Source of the DNA: Peptococcaceae bacterium
GTDB lineage: Bacteria; Bacillota; Peptococcia; Peptococcales; Peptococcaceae
Length of the DNA stretch: 57,036 bases
Direction of reading: 5' to 3'
NCBI GenBank assembly: GCA_030524315.1
Contig: JAUNGU010000003.1
Span: 1-57,036, forward strand
Shown here: in pieces, positions 17,623 through 25,966 of the stretch
How the letters are laid out: each line of letters begins with the position of its first letter
Numbering within the stretch: position 1 is the first letter of the stretch
Translations under genes and position numbers: made by a program
The notes under the pieces: model-generated
Seen by the model: the letters and a program-made list of their open reading frames with translations, nothing else
Told to the model about the DNA's origin: nothing
Databases searched by the model: none

Positions 17623-18276
17623 ATGAGCCATTATTTGATGAAGGCAAGGGAGCCGTGGAGCAGCTTTACCCATTTTCTTGGCGCGATATTTTTTGGGGTG
17701 GCAACGATTTTTCTGGTGATTAAGGCGCTGGCAATGCCGAGCCTGTCGCCGGGCATCCTGCTTGGGGTGATTATTTTTGGGGCGTCGCTCATCGCCCTGT
17801 ACACGGCGAGCGCTGTGTACCATTATTCCAACGGCTCCGACAAGAAAATTCTCGTCTTGCGAAAGCTCGACCATTCGATGATTTATGTGCTCATCGCTGG
17901 GAGCTATACGCCGGTGCTGATCAAGTTTTTGCCGCAGCGGGAGAGCTTGATTTTCGTTTCGGCCATCTGGCTCTGCGCCATTGTCGGCACGGTGATCAAG
18001 CTCTGCTGGTTTTCGGCGCCGCGCTGGCTGCAGACGGTCCTCTACATTGCCATGGGCTGGGCGATTCTCTTTGACATCTCGATTTTCAAGGAAATGTCGG
18101 GGATGGCGCTGTTCCTTTTGGCAGCAGGTGGCATCAGCTATACCGTTGGCGGGCTCATCTACATCATCAAAAAACCAAACTTTTCACCAGACTTTGGCTT
18201 CCACGAATTTTTCCACCTGTTTGTGCTCTTGGGCAGCGTGTTCCACTATCTGATGATTTTCTTCTATGTTGCATAA
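17623..18276 (+). CDS. Hemolysin III / YqfA family (PAQR-like) membrane protein
   Basis: A 217-residue integral membrane protein with about seven hydrophobic segments. EPWSSFTHFLGAIFF near the start, SAVYHYSNGS, KLDHSMIYVLIAGSYTP, and the C-terminal FGFHEFFHLFVLLGSVFHY place it in the bacterial Hly-III branch of the PAQR superfamily; the conserved His and Asp residues are those that bind zinc in PAQR receptors. Cellular function in bacteria is poorly defined, and the hemolysin name is historical. AGGAAG precedes the ATG. Single gene. Confidence 0.9.
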   Translation: MSHYLMKAREPWSSFTHFLGAIFFGVATIFLVIKALAMPSLSPGILLGVIIFGASLIALYTASAVYHYSNGSDKKILVLRKLDHSMIYVLIAGSYTPVLIKFLPQRESLIFVSAIWLCAIVGTVIKLCWFSAPRWLQTVLYIAMGWAILFDISIFKEMSGMALFLLAAGGISYTVGGLIYIIKKPNFSPDFGFHEFFHLFVLLGSVFHYLMIFFYVA

Positions 18277-18337
18277 ATGTGCCGTCAGGCATAGCAAGAT
18301 GCAGGGGCTTGATGGATTTTTATGCAGGCGGACCCAT

Positions 18338-18366
18338 TGACAAATATAGATAATATTGGTAAAATT
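18338..18366 (+). promoter_or_regulatory. Promoter of the thiC leader
   Basis: Perfect TTGACA (18338-18343), 17-bp spacer, TAAAAT (18361-18366), just upstream of the TPP riboswitch. Confidence 0.8.
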
Positions 18367-18382
18367 TATTTGTAATTGAATA

Positions 18383-18474
18383 TTGATTCGGGAGCTTGTG
18401 AGGCAGGCTGAGAGGAAAGTAAGTTTCGACCGTACCTGATGTGGATAATGCCATCGTAGGGAAATAGAAAAATA
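18383..18474 (+). promoter_or_regulatory. TPP (thiamin pyrophosphate) riboswitch
   Basis: The leader contains the THI-box landmarks in order: TCGGGAGC, then GGCTGAGAG (about 18407-18415), ACCTGATGTGGATAATGCC (about 18434-18452) and CGTAGGGAA (about 18455-18463). These are the pyrimidine- and pyrophosphate-sensing helices of the aptamer. It is followed by a strong terminator hairpin, so control is by premature termination of thiC transcription when TPP is abundant. Confidence 0.95.
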
Positions 18475-18481
18475 AATCATC

Positions 18482-18510
18482 ATGCCTGACAAGTGTCAGG
18501 CATTTTTTTG
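18482..18510 (+). terminator. Riboswitch-controlled terminator before thiC
   Basis: ATGCCTGAC (18482-18490) pairs with GTCAGGCAT (18495-18503), followed by seven T residues, in the expression platform of the TPP riboswitch. Confidence 0.85.
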
Positions 18511-18551
18511 TGCCGCCGAACACACTGGGAGTAAGAAGGGAGTATAAGTAC

Positions 18552-19865
18552 ATGACTTATCATACTCAAATGGAAGCTGCACGCAAGGGGATTATCACCC
18601 CTGAAATGGAAACCGTTGCCGAAAAGGAACGGATGGATGTCGAAATCCTGCGCGAACGCGTCGCCAAAGGGACCATCTGCATTCCGGCCAACGTCAACCA
18701 CAAATCTCTTTCCGCAGAAGGGATTGGCGAAGGCCTGTCCACGAAAATCAATGTCAATCTCGGCGTAAGTGGTGATGCGCACGATTACAGCGAAGAGTGG
18801 AAAAAGGTTGAGACCGCCCTGGAATTTGGCGCCCATGCCATCATGGACCTGTCCAACTATGGCAAGACCGTTGAATTCCGCACCAAGCTCGTCGAAGAAT
18901 CCACGGCGATGATCGGTACTGTGCCAATGTATGATGCCATCGGCTACCTGGAAAAGGAGCTCATGGACATCACCGTCGATGACTTTTTCAAGGTCGTTGA
19001 ATACCATGCACAGCAAGGGGTCGACTTTATGACCATCCATGCCGGGATCAACCGTCGCGCCGTGTCTGCTTTCAAAGAATCCGGTCGTATCATGAACATC
19101 GTTTCTCGTGGTGGGAGTCTGTTGTTCGCGTGGATGGAAATGACCGGCAATGAAAACCCATTCTATGAACATTATGATCGCCTCCTTGATCTGATGTATA
19201 AATACGACGTCACCATCAGCCTCGGTGACGCCCTCCGTCCTGGTGGCACCCATGACGCCACCGACGCGGCACAGATTTCCGAGCTCATCGAGCTGGGTAT
19301 TCTCACCAAGCGCGCTTGGGAGCATGATGTACAGGTCATGGTCGAAGGGCCGGGGCATATGTGCATCAACGAAATTGTGGCCAACATGCAGCTGCAAAAG
19401 CGTCTCTGCCATGGCGCACCATTCTACGTGCTTGGGCCACTGGTCACCGACATTGCGCCAGGCTATGACCACATCACCTCTGCCATTGGTGGGGCCCTGG
19501 CTGCAACCTACGGTGCCGACTTCCTCTGCTATGTCACCCCTGCTGAGCATCTGCGTCTGCCAGATCTCCAGGACGTGCGCGACGGCGTCATTGCCTCCCG
19601 TATCGCCGCTCACGCTGCTGACATGGCCAAGGGCATCCCAGGCGCCAGAGATTGGGACGACGACATGAGTCGCGCCCGCCAAAAGCTCGATTGGGAAGAA
19701 ATCTTCAAGCTCTCCCTCGACTCAGTCAAGGCACGCAACTATTTCGAAAGCAAGCCACCGGAAGAACGCCACAGCTGCTCCATGTGCGGTAAAATGTGCG
19801 CCGTCAGAACCACCAACGCCATCCTGGCCGGTAACAAGGTGCACCTGCACGAAGGCAACTGTTAA
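18552..19865 (+). CDS. thiC: Phosphomethylpyrimidine synthase ThiC
   Basis: Converts aminoimidazole ribotide to HMP phosphate, the pyrimidine half of thiamin, by radical SAM chemistry. The 437-residue chain is of the shorter ThiC type. The C-terminal cluster motif reads C409-SM-C412-GKM-C416, a C-x2-C-x3-C spacing, while many ThiC proteins have C-x2-C-x4-C. Other hallmarks are [21 protein letters not shown] and VEGPGHMC. The open frame extends 14 codons upstream, but ATG 18552 is the start because GAAGGGAG lies just before it and the earlier codons overlap the riboswitch terminator. No other thi genes are adjacent. Confidence 0.95.
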   Translation: MTYHTQMEAARKGIITPEMETVAEKERMDVEILRERVAKGTICIPANVNHKSLSAEGIGEGLSTKINVNLGVSGDAHDYSEEWKKVETALEFGAHAIMDLSNYGKTVEFRTKLVEESTAMIGTVPMYDAIGYLEKELMDITVDDFFKVVEYHAQQGVDFMTIHAGINRRAVSAFKESGRIMNIVSRGGSLLFAWMEMTGNENPFYEHYDRLLDLMYKYDVTISLGDALRPGGTHDATDAAQISELIELGILTKRAWEHDVQVMVEGPGHMCINEIVANMQLQKRLCHGAPFYVLGPLVTDIAPGYDHITSAIGGALAATYGADFLCYVTPAEHLRLPDLQDVRDGVIASRIAAHAADMAKGIPGARDWDDDMSRARQKLDWEEIFKLSLDSVKARNYFESKPPEERHSCSMCGKMCAVRTTNAILAGNKVHLHEGNC

Positions 19866-19883
19866 TTGCAGATTCTTCACCTA

Positions 19884-19910
19884 CCCTCGCGAGCAATCGC
19901 GGGGGTTTTT
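19884..19910 (+). terminator. Terminator of thiC (GCAA tetraloop)
   Basis: CCCTCGCGA (19884-19892), loop GCAA, TCGCGGGGG (19897-19905), then TTTTT. A near-copy of this hairpin with the same loop occurs at 25943-25966 behind a diverged thiC tail. Confidence 0.85.
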
Positions 19911-19913
19911 GCG

Positions 19914-21350
19914 TTATTCGCCGCTGTACCTAGCGATATACGCCGCCGGGGAAGCCTTAAGGGATTGACGCACCGTGCACCAGGAAATGCCTGTCAAAAC
20001 CACTGCGAGTACCATCAATATAAGCAGCCATTGCTGCCACGGTATGGCGAAGCCGACCAGCCCAAAGGCTTTATACATCCCAGCTGCAAAGACAGCCGTC
20101 ATCAGCACGCTCATGACAAACGCCAGCACAGCCGCTGTCATCGCTGTTATTAGCCCGTCAAAGGCGGCGATCAGCGAAAGTTGTCTCGGCGTCGCACCGG
20201 CAATAGATACCAGCGCCAAATCCAGCCCGCGCCCGTGGGTCGATATGAGATACCCTGCCAACACGCCCGTCAACACCACCAGCAGCGCCGGCCCGAGCAG
20301 GGCAAGGATTCGTACAAATCCTGGCACCGCCCAACCGGCGGTCAAATCGTTTGGCATCACCCGCAGCGTGGCGCGAAATATTTGTGTGATGCCGGTATAG
20401 GACATGACCAACATCATTCCTGCAACAAGGGGCATTACCGTCGCTGTTGACCGGCGGGCGCGCGCTGCCCCTTGCCTACAGGCAATCCGCCACGACGCGG
20501 AGGGGAGCGGGAGGAGGGCGGTCCATATCTGAACAGTCTTTGCCAACACGGCTGGGCCAGCCAAGCAGATGGCTGCCACAACCAGAACAGCCGCCAGCAC
20601 GCAGCAATAGAACAGCGGCGTTAGTGCGGCAAAGGATAGGCTTTTCACCTGCCCCAGGACAACGTGCTTTGTCAGGAGCAGCCCGCAGCTGGTGGCGATG
20701 ATGGCCCCGACGAACGCAATTATGGCAAATACCCGCCGAGGCACGCCCACTGCTTTTGGCGTACCAGACGCCTCACGCAAGGCTTCCACCGGGGAAATAT
20801 GTGAAACGGTGCGGATGGTCAAAAAGGCGCCAAGCATCGCGACAGTAAAGCCAAGGCCTGCGCCGTAGGTCCATGCGGAGAGCTGCTGTGGCATGGCCGC
20901 GTCTGCATAGGGCAGCCCCTCGGCTTCAAGCTGTGTGGCAAAGAAGGGGAAGAGCCAGTGGGCGAGGGTCGGCGCAAGGACCAGAGAAAAGACACTTGAG
21001 GCCACATCCAGCAGAAATACTTGTGCGCACGTCCGCAGCGTCAGCTGAAGTGGCGTTGCGCCCTGCATGGAAAGCAGCGCCAAATCTCGCCGACGCTGGT
21101 TGATGGCAGCCGATACCACCATCATCACGACCAGCACGCTCACCATGAGCGTCGTCGGATACGGCAAGCCGCGCATCGAGCTGATAAACCAGCCTGCCTT
21201 TTCGCCCCAAACGGCATTTCCTTGCATCACGGCAGCGCTGGATAACATCAGCCGCATGACAGGAATCAAAGTCTGCACGACCGTCAGCAGCAAAAACACG
21301 CCGCTCCACACCACCGGCGCATCCTTGAAATCTCTCAACAAGCCACGCAT
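19914..21350 (-). CDS. ABC transporter permease, FtsX/MacB-like
   Basis: A 478-residue membrane protein with an N-terminal anchor, a first FtsX block (about 65-200: TTLMVSVLVVMMVVSAAINQRRRDLALLSMQGATP), a further helix pair near 210-270, and a second FtsX block in the C-terminal 170 residues (RGLDLALVSIAGATPRQLS). The paired R(R/G)xDLALL...GATP boxes are the usual coupling region of this exporter class. Its ATG overlaps the stop codon of the ATPase gene (TGATG), so the two are translated together. Substrate unknown; next to an AgrC/AgrA-like system it could move a peptide or protect against one. Confidence 0.8.
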   Translation of the reverse strand: MRGLLRDFKDAPVVWSGVFLLLTVVQTLIPVMRLMLSSAAVMQGNAVWGEKAGWFISSMRGLPYPTTLMVSVLVVMMVVSAAINQRRRDLALLSMQGATPLQLTLRTCAQVFLLDVASSVFSLVLAPTLAHWLFPFFATQLEAEGLPYADAAMPQQLSAWTYGAGLGFTVAMLGAFLTIRTVSHISPVEALREASGTPKAVGVPRRVFAIIAFVGAIIATSCGLLLTKHVVLGQVKSLSFAALTPLFYCCVLAAVLVVAAICLAGPAVLAKTVQIWTALLPLPSASWRIACRQGAARARRSTATVMPLVAGMMLVMSYTGITQIFRATLRVMPNDLTAGWAVPGFVRILALLGPALLVVLTGVLAGYLISTHGRGLDLALVSIAGATPRQLSLIAAFDGLITAMTAAVLAFVMSVLMTAVFAAGMYKAFGLVGFAIPWQQWLLILMVLAVVLTGISWCTVRQSLKASPAAYIARYSGE

Positions 21351-22051
21351 CAGATCCCCACCTGCCCTTCATCGCCAGAGACCATTTGGCCATCGCGCAG
21401 GTGAATCACCCTGTCACATTGGGCTGCCACCTCTGCGCTGTGCGTCACCATGACAACGGCGTGATCCGGCTGCGACGCCATCCGCTTGAGCTCGCTGACA
21501 ACCTGGGCAACCGATTCTGAATCCAGTGCGCCTGTCGGCTCGTCGGCAAAAATTATTTGCGGATTTGCAATCAACACGCGCGCCAAGGCGACGCGTTGCT
21601 GTTCGCCGCCGGATAACAAGGTCACGTTCTTTTTGAGTAAGCTGGCTATATGCAGCCTCTGCAAGGTCTGGGCTGCAGCAGTGCGCGGAAATTTTTGACC
21701 GCGCAAGATGAAGGGCAGTTTCAGATTATCCTCCACCGTCATTGATGGCACCAGGTTGTAGGATTGAAACACAAAGCCCAAATGGTCTCGGCGAAATTTT
21801 GCCGACTGCGTGCGGCGCATCGTCGCAATATTTTCCCCCAGCACCTGCACGCTGCCAGAAGATGCCGGCTCCAAGCCTGCCAGACAATAGAGCAGGGTCG
21901 ATTTGCCCGAGCCGGACGGTCCGACGATGCCCGTCATTTGGCCCAATGCGATGGAAAGATTGATGTTGCGAAGCACGGGAACGGTTTCGTCCTCTCTCAC
22001 GGCAAAATCCTTACACAAATTTTCAGCGATGATTCCTTTATCAGATAACAT
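21350..22051 (-). CDS. ABC transporter ATP-binding protein, LolD/MacB-type
   Basis: A 233-residue ATPase with Walker A GPSGSGKST, Q-loop VFQSYNLVPSM, signature LSGGEQQR, Walker B IIFADEPTGALD and the switch histidine in VMVTHS. This subgroup drives MacB, LolCDE and BceAB-like exporters. The frame is open for 17 codons upstream, but AAAGGAGG on its strand places the start at 22051. A perfect palindrome (22072-22092) lies just upstream. Pairs with the FtsX-like permease. Confidence 0.92.
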   Translation of the reverse strand: MLSDKGIIAENLCKDFAVREDETVPVLRNINLSIALGQMTGIVGPSGSGKSTLLYCLAGLEPASSGSVQVLGENIATMRRTQSAKFRRDHLGFVFQSYNLVPSMTVEDNLKLPFILRGQKFPRTAAAQTLQRLHIASLLKKNVTLLSGGEQQRVALARVLIANPQIIFADEPTGALDSESVAQVVSELKRMASQPDHAVVMVTHSAEVAAQCDRVIHLRDGQMVSGDEGQVGI

Positions 22052-22071
22052 GTCAATACGACCTCCTTTTC

Positions 22072-22092
22072 TGGTCACAGTTTCTGTGACCA
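22072..22092 (-). promoter_or_regulatory. Perfect 9-bp inverted repeat upstream of the ABC exporter
   Basis: TGGTCACAG (22072-22080) and CTGTGACCA (22084-22092) are exact reverse complements around TTT. It lies about 20 bp before the ATPase start, between it and the terminator of the sensor kinase. Likely a regulator-binding site; it does not resemble the direct-repeat sites usual for LytTR regulators. Confidence 0.5.
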
Positions 22093-22103
22093 AAGGAACC
22101 ATA

Positions 22104-22137
22104 GCATAAAAAATGACGGCACATTTGAAATGTGTCG
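22104..22137 (-). terminator. Terminator of the two-component operon
   Basis: Read on the minus strand, CGACACATTT pairs with AAATGTGCCG (one wobble) around a C, followed shortly by ATTTTTT. It separates the kinase gene from the exporter genes, which therefore need their own promoter. Confidence 0.65.
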
Positions 22138-22165
22138 CCAGCTGTATCTATAGAGGCGCGACATG

Positions 22166-23455
22166 CTACATCGGGAGCAGTATGTCCAAGCGAAAGTGCC
22201 CGGTCTCCGTGGTAATGGTCATCGTGCCGCCGTTTTGCTCGACCTTTTCGCGAATGCTTCGCAGCCCATATCCGTGATTCAAGCCATCGCTTTTTGTGGT
22301 CCGTCCGGTATATGGACGCTCGGTTGTCATCGTATTTTCCAAGGAAATCATGTAATACAAATCGCATCTGCTGATGGCAAGGGCGATCAGCCGATGCTTC
22401 TCGTCAGGCACCCGTTGATTTGCTTCAATCGCATTGTCCAAGGCATTGGCAAAAATCGTACAGATATCGAAGGGGGACATGGACAACGCCCCCGCGAATG
22501 CGCCGGACAGCTTAAACGCAATGTGCGCCCTTTGCATTTTTGAAATTTTGGCACTCAGGATGGCGTCTACCGTATCATCTCCCGTATGAACGAGGGCCTT
22601 CGCCGTCTCTTCCCAATGGCCCTGTAGCGCCCGCAGATAGTCTTGCACAGCAGAAAGATTTCCCTCATCGCAAAGCTGCTCAAGATGGGTAAGATGATGC
22701 TTCATGTCATGCCGGAAGCCACGGATATCTTCCTGACTCCTTTTGTAGCTCTCAAAATACTGCAATTCCTGTTCAATATACTCTTTATTCCGCTGATCCA
22801 GCTGCTTCAAATAATCGGTCGTTTTACTTTTCCACAGGGAAATAAAATAAAGCACGTCCGCAATGACAACGATCACAGAAAAACAGGCGGAAATGTACAG
22901 CTGAATGTCGGTGCTTTCAATGCGGTAATTGACCCACGCGAAGGGATTCAAAAAAATGGCCATCACCCACAAGAGGACACCGGGCAGAATCTCTACATAG
23001 CCAAAGCGTATTCTGTGGGCCAATGCACGGCACCTGTAGACGGCCGTAATAATGAGGCCATCAGCGATGAGATTGCCGATGAGCAGGGCGTAAAAGGTCA
23101 ATTCGCCAATAGAAATGATGGCTTGGTGGATGTCCAGCGTTCCCATCAGGAGCGCCACGCTGCTGGCCGGGAGACTCCGCAGTATCCAGAGAAACGCCGC
23201 AAGCATCATGGCGTCCAATCGGCGATCCTGTGCACCCGCAATGGCAAGTATGACGATGAACGCAAAGCAGCTGATGCCGTATGCGATGATGGCTTCGTTG
23301 ATCAGACAGACCCATTCCAGGATGACAAAAAAGACTGCCAGCGCAATGTTCCTTTTGCCCGGCCGCATGCTGGGCGTCACAAAAAGAAAGACCAGCGCAG
23401 CTGCCGAAAGGGTGCCAAAGACGGCCGCGACTAATTCTAATATCACTCGTATCAC
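22166..23455 (-). CDS. AgrC-like sensor histidine kinase (GHKL, HPK10 type)
   Basis: A 429-residue membrane kinase. About six hydrophobic segments fill the first 200 residues, a linker coiled coil follows, then the phospho-acceptor box FRHDMKHHLTHL (H248), the N box NALDNAIEA and the G box GYGLRSIREKVEQNGG. This is the AgrC/ComD/FsrC class, which usually senses peptides. The frame extends 17 codons upstream, but GTG 23455 is preferred: it lies eight bases after the response-regulator gene, behind AGGTGAGCTGAGG. It is cotranscribed with the LytTR regulator. No AgrB or AgrD gene is present, so the signal is not encoded here. Confidence 0.88.
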   Translation of the reverse strand: MIRVILELVAAVFGTLSAAALVFLFVTPSMRPGKRNIALAVFFVILEWVCLINEAIIAYGISCFAFIVILAIAGAQDRRLDAMMLAAFLWILRSLPASSVALLMGTLDIHQAIISIGELTFYALLIGNLIADGLIITAVYRCRALAHRIRFGYVEILPGVLLWVMAIFLNPFAWVNYRIESTDIQLYISACFSVIVVIADVLYFISLWKSKTTDYLKQLDQRNKEYIEQELQYFESYKRSQEDIRGFRHDMKHHLTHLEQLCDEGNLSAVQDYLRALQGHWEETAKALVHTGDDTVDAILSAKISKMQRAHIAFKLSGAFAGALSMSPFDICTIFANALDNAIEANQRVPDEKHRLIALAISRCDLYYMISLENTMTTERPYTGRTTKSDGLNHGYGLRSIREKVEQNGGTMTITTETGHFRLDILLPM

Positions 23456-23462
23456 CCTCAGC

Positions 23463-24170
23463 TCACCTCGCCGTTCGCTTGATATAGGTATGAAATGCCT
23501 CGACAAATTGCTTTTTTCTGAGCCTGCTCATTGGCAGGACATCGCCATTTGCCATCAGGATGTCGAGACCATCAATGAATTTGACATATCGGAGATTGAT
23601 CAAATAGCCGCGATGAATTCTGTAAAAATCATTGGGCGCCAAAAGCTGGGTATAAAATGCAATCCCCTTGCGATCATCATAAAGCTGATCCCGTGACACA
23701 ATTTTTACGTGCTTGTCCTGGGCCTCGATATACAAAATATCCGTCACTTTAAGAACGGCCTCAGTCGCCTTGCTCTGGATATGAATCGTTTTTTGGCTCA
23801 GCAATGCCTTTTTGACTGCCGCGATCGCTTCCATCAGCTTTGCAGGCTGAATGGGTTTGGTGAGAAAACGAAACGCCGATACCTCGTAGCCAGCTGTGGC
23901 AAACTCGTCATGGGACGTGATGAAGACAATAGACATGTCCGGTAAAAGGGCGTGCGCCCTTTTTGCCACCTGCATCCCATCCATGCCGCCCATTTCTATA
24001 TCAAGAAAAAGCAGATCATAGGACAGGCCGCGTTTTTCTATCGCCCTAATGAGCGCTTCTCCTGAGGAATATCGATCCGTGAGCACATCAATATCGTGGT
24101 AGGTCTTATTTATAAAATCAGTCAGCGATGACAACACCGCCGCATCATCATCACAAATCGCCATTCGCAT
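23463..24170 (-). CDS. AgrA/VirR-like response regulator with LytTR DNA-binding domain
   Basis: A 235-residue regulator: receiver domain with ICDDD acidic pocket, phospho-acceptor D57 (LLFLDIEMGG), and the conserved threonine and lysine (FITS, LTKP); then a LytTR domain (ILYIEAQDKHVKIV...FYRIHRGYLINLRYV...MSRLRKKQF). The ATG at 24170 is eight bases after GAGG; a GTG three codons earlier is also possible. First gene of the operon, partnered with the downstream GHKL kinase. The likely target is the adjacent ABC exporter, which is inference from position. Confidence 0.9.
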   Translation of the reverse strand: MRMAICDDDAAVLSSLTDFINKTYHDIDVLTDRYSSGEALIRAIEKRGLSYDLLFLDIEMGGMDGMQVAKRAHALLPDMSIVFITSHDEFATAGYEVSAFRFLTKPIQPAKLMEAIAAVKKALLSQKTIHIQSKATEAVLKVTDILYIEAQDKHVKIVSRDQLYDDRKGIAFYTQLLAPNDFYRIHRGYLINLRYVKFIDGLDILMANGDVLPMSRLRKKQFVEAFHTYIKRTAR

Positions 24171-24230
24171 CAGCTTCACCTCGCTCTGTGCTGTTCAGTT
24201 CTACGCCAATCGTGAACGTCATACAGAAGT

Positions 24231-24259
24231 ATCGTACCGCTATGCTGGAGAAAACACAA
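24231..24259 (-). promoter_or_regulatory. Candidate promoter of the two-component operon
   Basis: On the minus strand TTGTGT (24259-24254), 17-bp spacer, TACGAT (24236-24231), about 60 bp upstream of the regulator gene. Confidence 0.45.
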
Positions 24260-24455
24260 TACGCCGTTGTTCTGTTGTTTCTAACCGAACAGAGCGGAAA
24301 TGACGGTAAATCCGGCAACTTTTTTCAAAAAATGATTTTCCTTTCATGTGAGTAACCGCAAAAACTGGATTTTGGCTACCATGTCATAGAAAAAAGAGCG
24401 ATTTATTCTTTCACTCCTATCTATGGACGATTTCCCAAAATACCAAAAATAGGTG
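24260..24455. other. AT-rich intergenic stretch, no gene seen
   Basis: Stretch between the two-component operon promoter and the XRE-TPR terminator. A short plus-strand open frame ends at 24355 but has no ribosome site and no recognisable content. I see no further structure. Confidence 0.5.
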
Positions 24456-24489
24456 CAAAAAAGCAGCAAATCTTTTTCGGATTTACTGC
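24456..24489 (-). terminator. Terminator of the XRE-TPR gene
   Basis: On the minus strand GCAGTAAATC (24489-24480) pairs with GATTTGCTGC (24472-24463) with one G-T pair, followed by six T. It lies 135 bp after the stop codon. Confidence 0.7.
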
Positions 24490-24494
24490 TCATG

Positions 24495-24516
24495 GCTGCC
24501 GCTGTGGGACGGCAGC
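24495..24516. other. Isolated hairpin
   Basis: GCTGCCG (24495-24501) and CGGCAGC (24510-24516) form a stem with an 8-nt loop, within the 3' untranslated part of the XRE-TPR gene. Role unknown. Confidence 0.35.
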
Positions 24517-24623
24517 ACTTTTAGGTTGTCACCCCTTGATTGCCTATCAGCAGAGACGGCGCAAAGTGGTGTTCGTTTTATCGTTGACTGGCGCAGACGG
24601 TTTTGCTAAATGCGAAAATATAC

Positions 24624-25664
24624 TTACCTACCCATTTGCGCCATTAGTTTTTTGAAATCTGCACAATCACGTATAAATGCAAATTCATCTTTGCTATTTA
24701 ATTCCTCACAAAGAGAATCTACAACTTTACTTGAAAGCGCTGTTACCTCTGTTCCTTCTGCATTTTGGTATAATTTACAATCCTGTGAATTCCATTTTTT
24801 TCTCATGGCAGGTAGCATTTTTGAGAGAATTGATATACATGTATCTTTGTCTTTTCTTTCTATTGCAAGCTGTAAATGCGCATTATACTGTTGCCATTCC
24901 GGGAAAGAAAACAGACGAGTGATGGCGGCATATTTATCCGCAATAAAATCTGCGTCCATATGACGGTTTTCGTGTAATGCTATTTCAATCATATTGACTA
25001 AAGCGGTTTGTATCTCAGTAACACCCTTCAATATTCTATGTTCCCAAAGTTTTTCAGCGTCTGAGTATTTTTTCTGCTCTTGGTAAAGAATAGCAAGTTG
25101 TTCTTCTCTGTCTATTTGGGAGAATGGTAATTTATTAATTAGCTCTTCTGCGCTTGAATACGCTTCCTTTTTTCTTGCATAAGAAATTAGCATACCGATG
25201 GACAGGTCTCTAATTTCGGGATTTTCATTTTCAGATAGTCGTTGATAAAATGTTTCAAAAGTTTCCTGATATTGTTCTGGTTCTGCTACATTATAGAGAA
25301 ATCGTGCGCCATCTAAGTAAAGAATAGCTGAATATACCAACTCATCACAAGTGGGGTATTCATGTATTTTGTCGATTGCCCTTTGAAAAGCGGTTTGATA
25401 GTTCTGTTCTCGAACAACTTTATCAAGTTCATTTACGAATTTTTCAATTTCTATATCTGTTAAATCTTCATTAAATGACATAAGCGTGTTCAAATCAATT
25501 CTTAAAAGGCGAGCAATAGCTGGTAAAAGAGTGATATCTGGATATGTGCTTCCTTTTTCCCACTTGTTTACAGCCGGGGTGGATACGCCTAAAAGCTCGG
25601 CAATTTGTTCTTGTGTTAATGAGAGTACTTTACGTTTTTCTCGGATAATTTGATTGATTTTCAT
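24624..25664 (-). CDS. XRE-family helix-turn-helix protein with TPR-like repeats
   Basis: A 346-residue protein. Residues 1-65 form a Cro/CI-type HTH (LTQEQIAELLGVSTPAVNKWEKGSTYPDI split over helices 2-4). The rest is all helical and reads as tetratricopeptide-like repeats (for example EEQLAILYQEQKKYSDAEKLW). The HTH-TPR layout is shared with Rgg, PlcR and related peptide-responsive regulators in Gram-positives, and with many uncharacterised orphan regulators. AAAGGAGGTTTACTT precedes the ATG. Its codons are much more AT-rich than the surrounding genes, which points to recent acquisition. Nothing adjacent clearly encodes a peptide signal. Confidence 0.8.
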   Translation of the reverse strand: MKINQIIREKRKVLSLTQEQIAELLGVSTPAVNKWEKGSTYPDITLLPAIARLLRIDLNTLMSFNEDLTDIEIEKFVNELDKVVREQNYQTAFQRAIDKIHEYPTCDELVYSAILYLDGARFLYNVAEPEQYQETFETFYQRLSENENPEIRDLSIGMLISYARKKEAYSSAEELINKLPFSQIDREEQLAILYQEQKKYSDAEKLWEHRILKGVTEIQTALVNMIEIALHENRHMDADFIADKYAAITRLFSFPEWQQYNAHLQLAIERKDKDTCISILSKMLPAMRKKWNSQDCKLYQNAEGTEVTALSSKVVDSLCEELNSKDEFAFIRDCADFKKLMAQMGR

Positions 25665-25867
25665 AAGTAAACCTCCTTTGTATTTCTACAATACCAAAGA
25701 GAATTTCAAGCCACAATGGAGTGGTTGTTAAATTTACTGTTTATAAAATTAACCGTAAGTTAAAAAAAGTAGTAAGGGCTGCAGGCTTTCAAATTCCTGC
25801 ATGTTACCTTATAGCACATGAGCATTCTCTGCGGCAATCAAGCGTCGCTTTGGCGAACATCTATTGG

Positions 25868-25924
25868 AACGCCAACGCCACCCTGGTCAGTAACAGGGTG
25901 CATCTGCACGCAGGCAACTGCTAA
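25868..25924 (+). pseudogene. Remnant of the 3' end of a second, diverged thiC
   Basis: The last 18 codons plus stop of thiC recur here in frame and without gaps: encoded NANATLVSNRVHLHAGNC against [18 protein letters not shown] in the intact gene. Differences include silent changes, so this is a diverged allele, not a recent copy. The match continues through the stop codon into TAATTGCA and the terminator with its GCAA loop. Upstream of 25868 no thiC similarity remains. Together with the real thiC end at 19865 it brackets the 6-kb exporter/two-component/XRE block. Confidence 0.85.
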
Positions 25925-25942
25925 TTGCATCTTTCTGCAAAA

Positions 25943-25966
25943 CCTCGCGAGCAATCGCGGTTTTTT
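25943..25966 (+). terminator. Second copy of the thiC terminator
   Basis: CCTCGCGA, loop GCAA, TCGCGG, then TTTTTT. The core 18 bases are identical to the thiC terminator at 19885-19902. The stem is shorter because the outer G residues are lost. Confidence 0.75.

Noticed and set aside
19866..20153. Plus-strand frame after thiC
   Set aside because: It lies opposite the ABC permease and reads through the thiC terminator; a shadow frame.
24128..24355. Short plus-strand frame possibly encoding a peptide signal next to the AgrC-like kinase
   Set aside because: It begins inside the regulator gene on the other strand and lacks a ribosome site and AgrD-like features.
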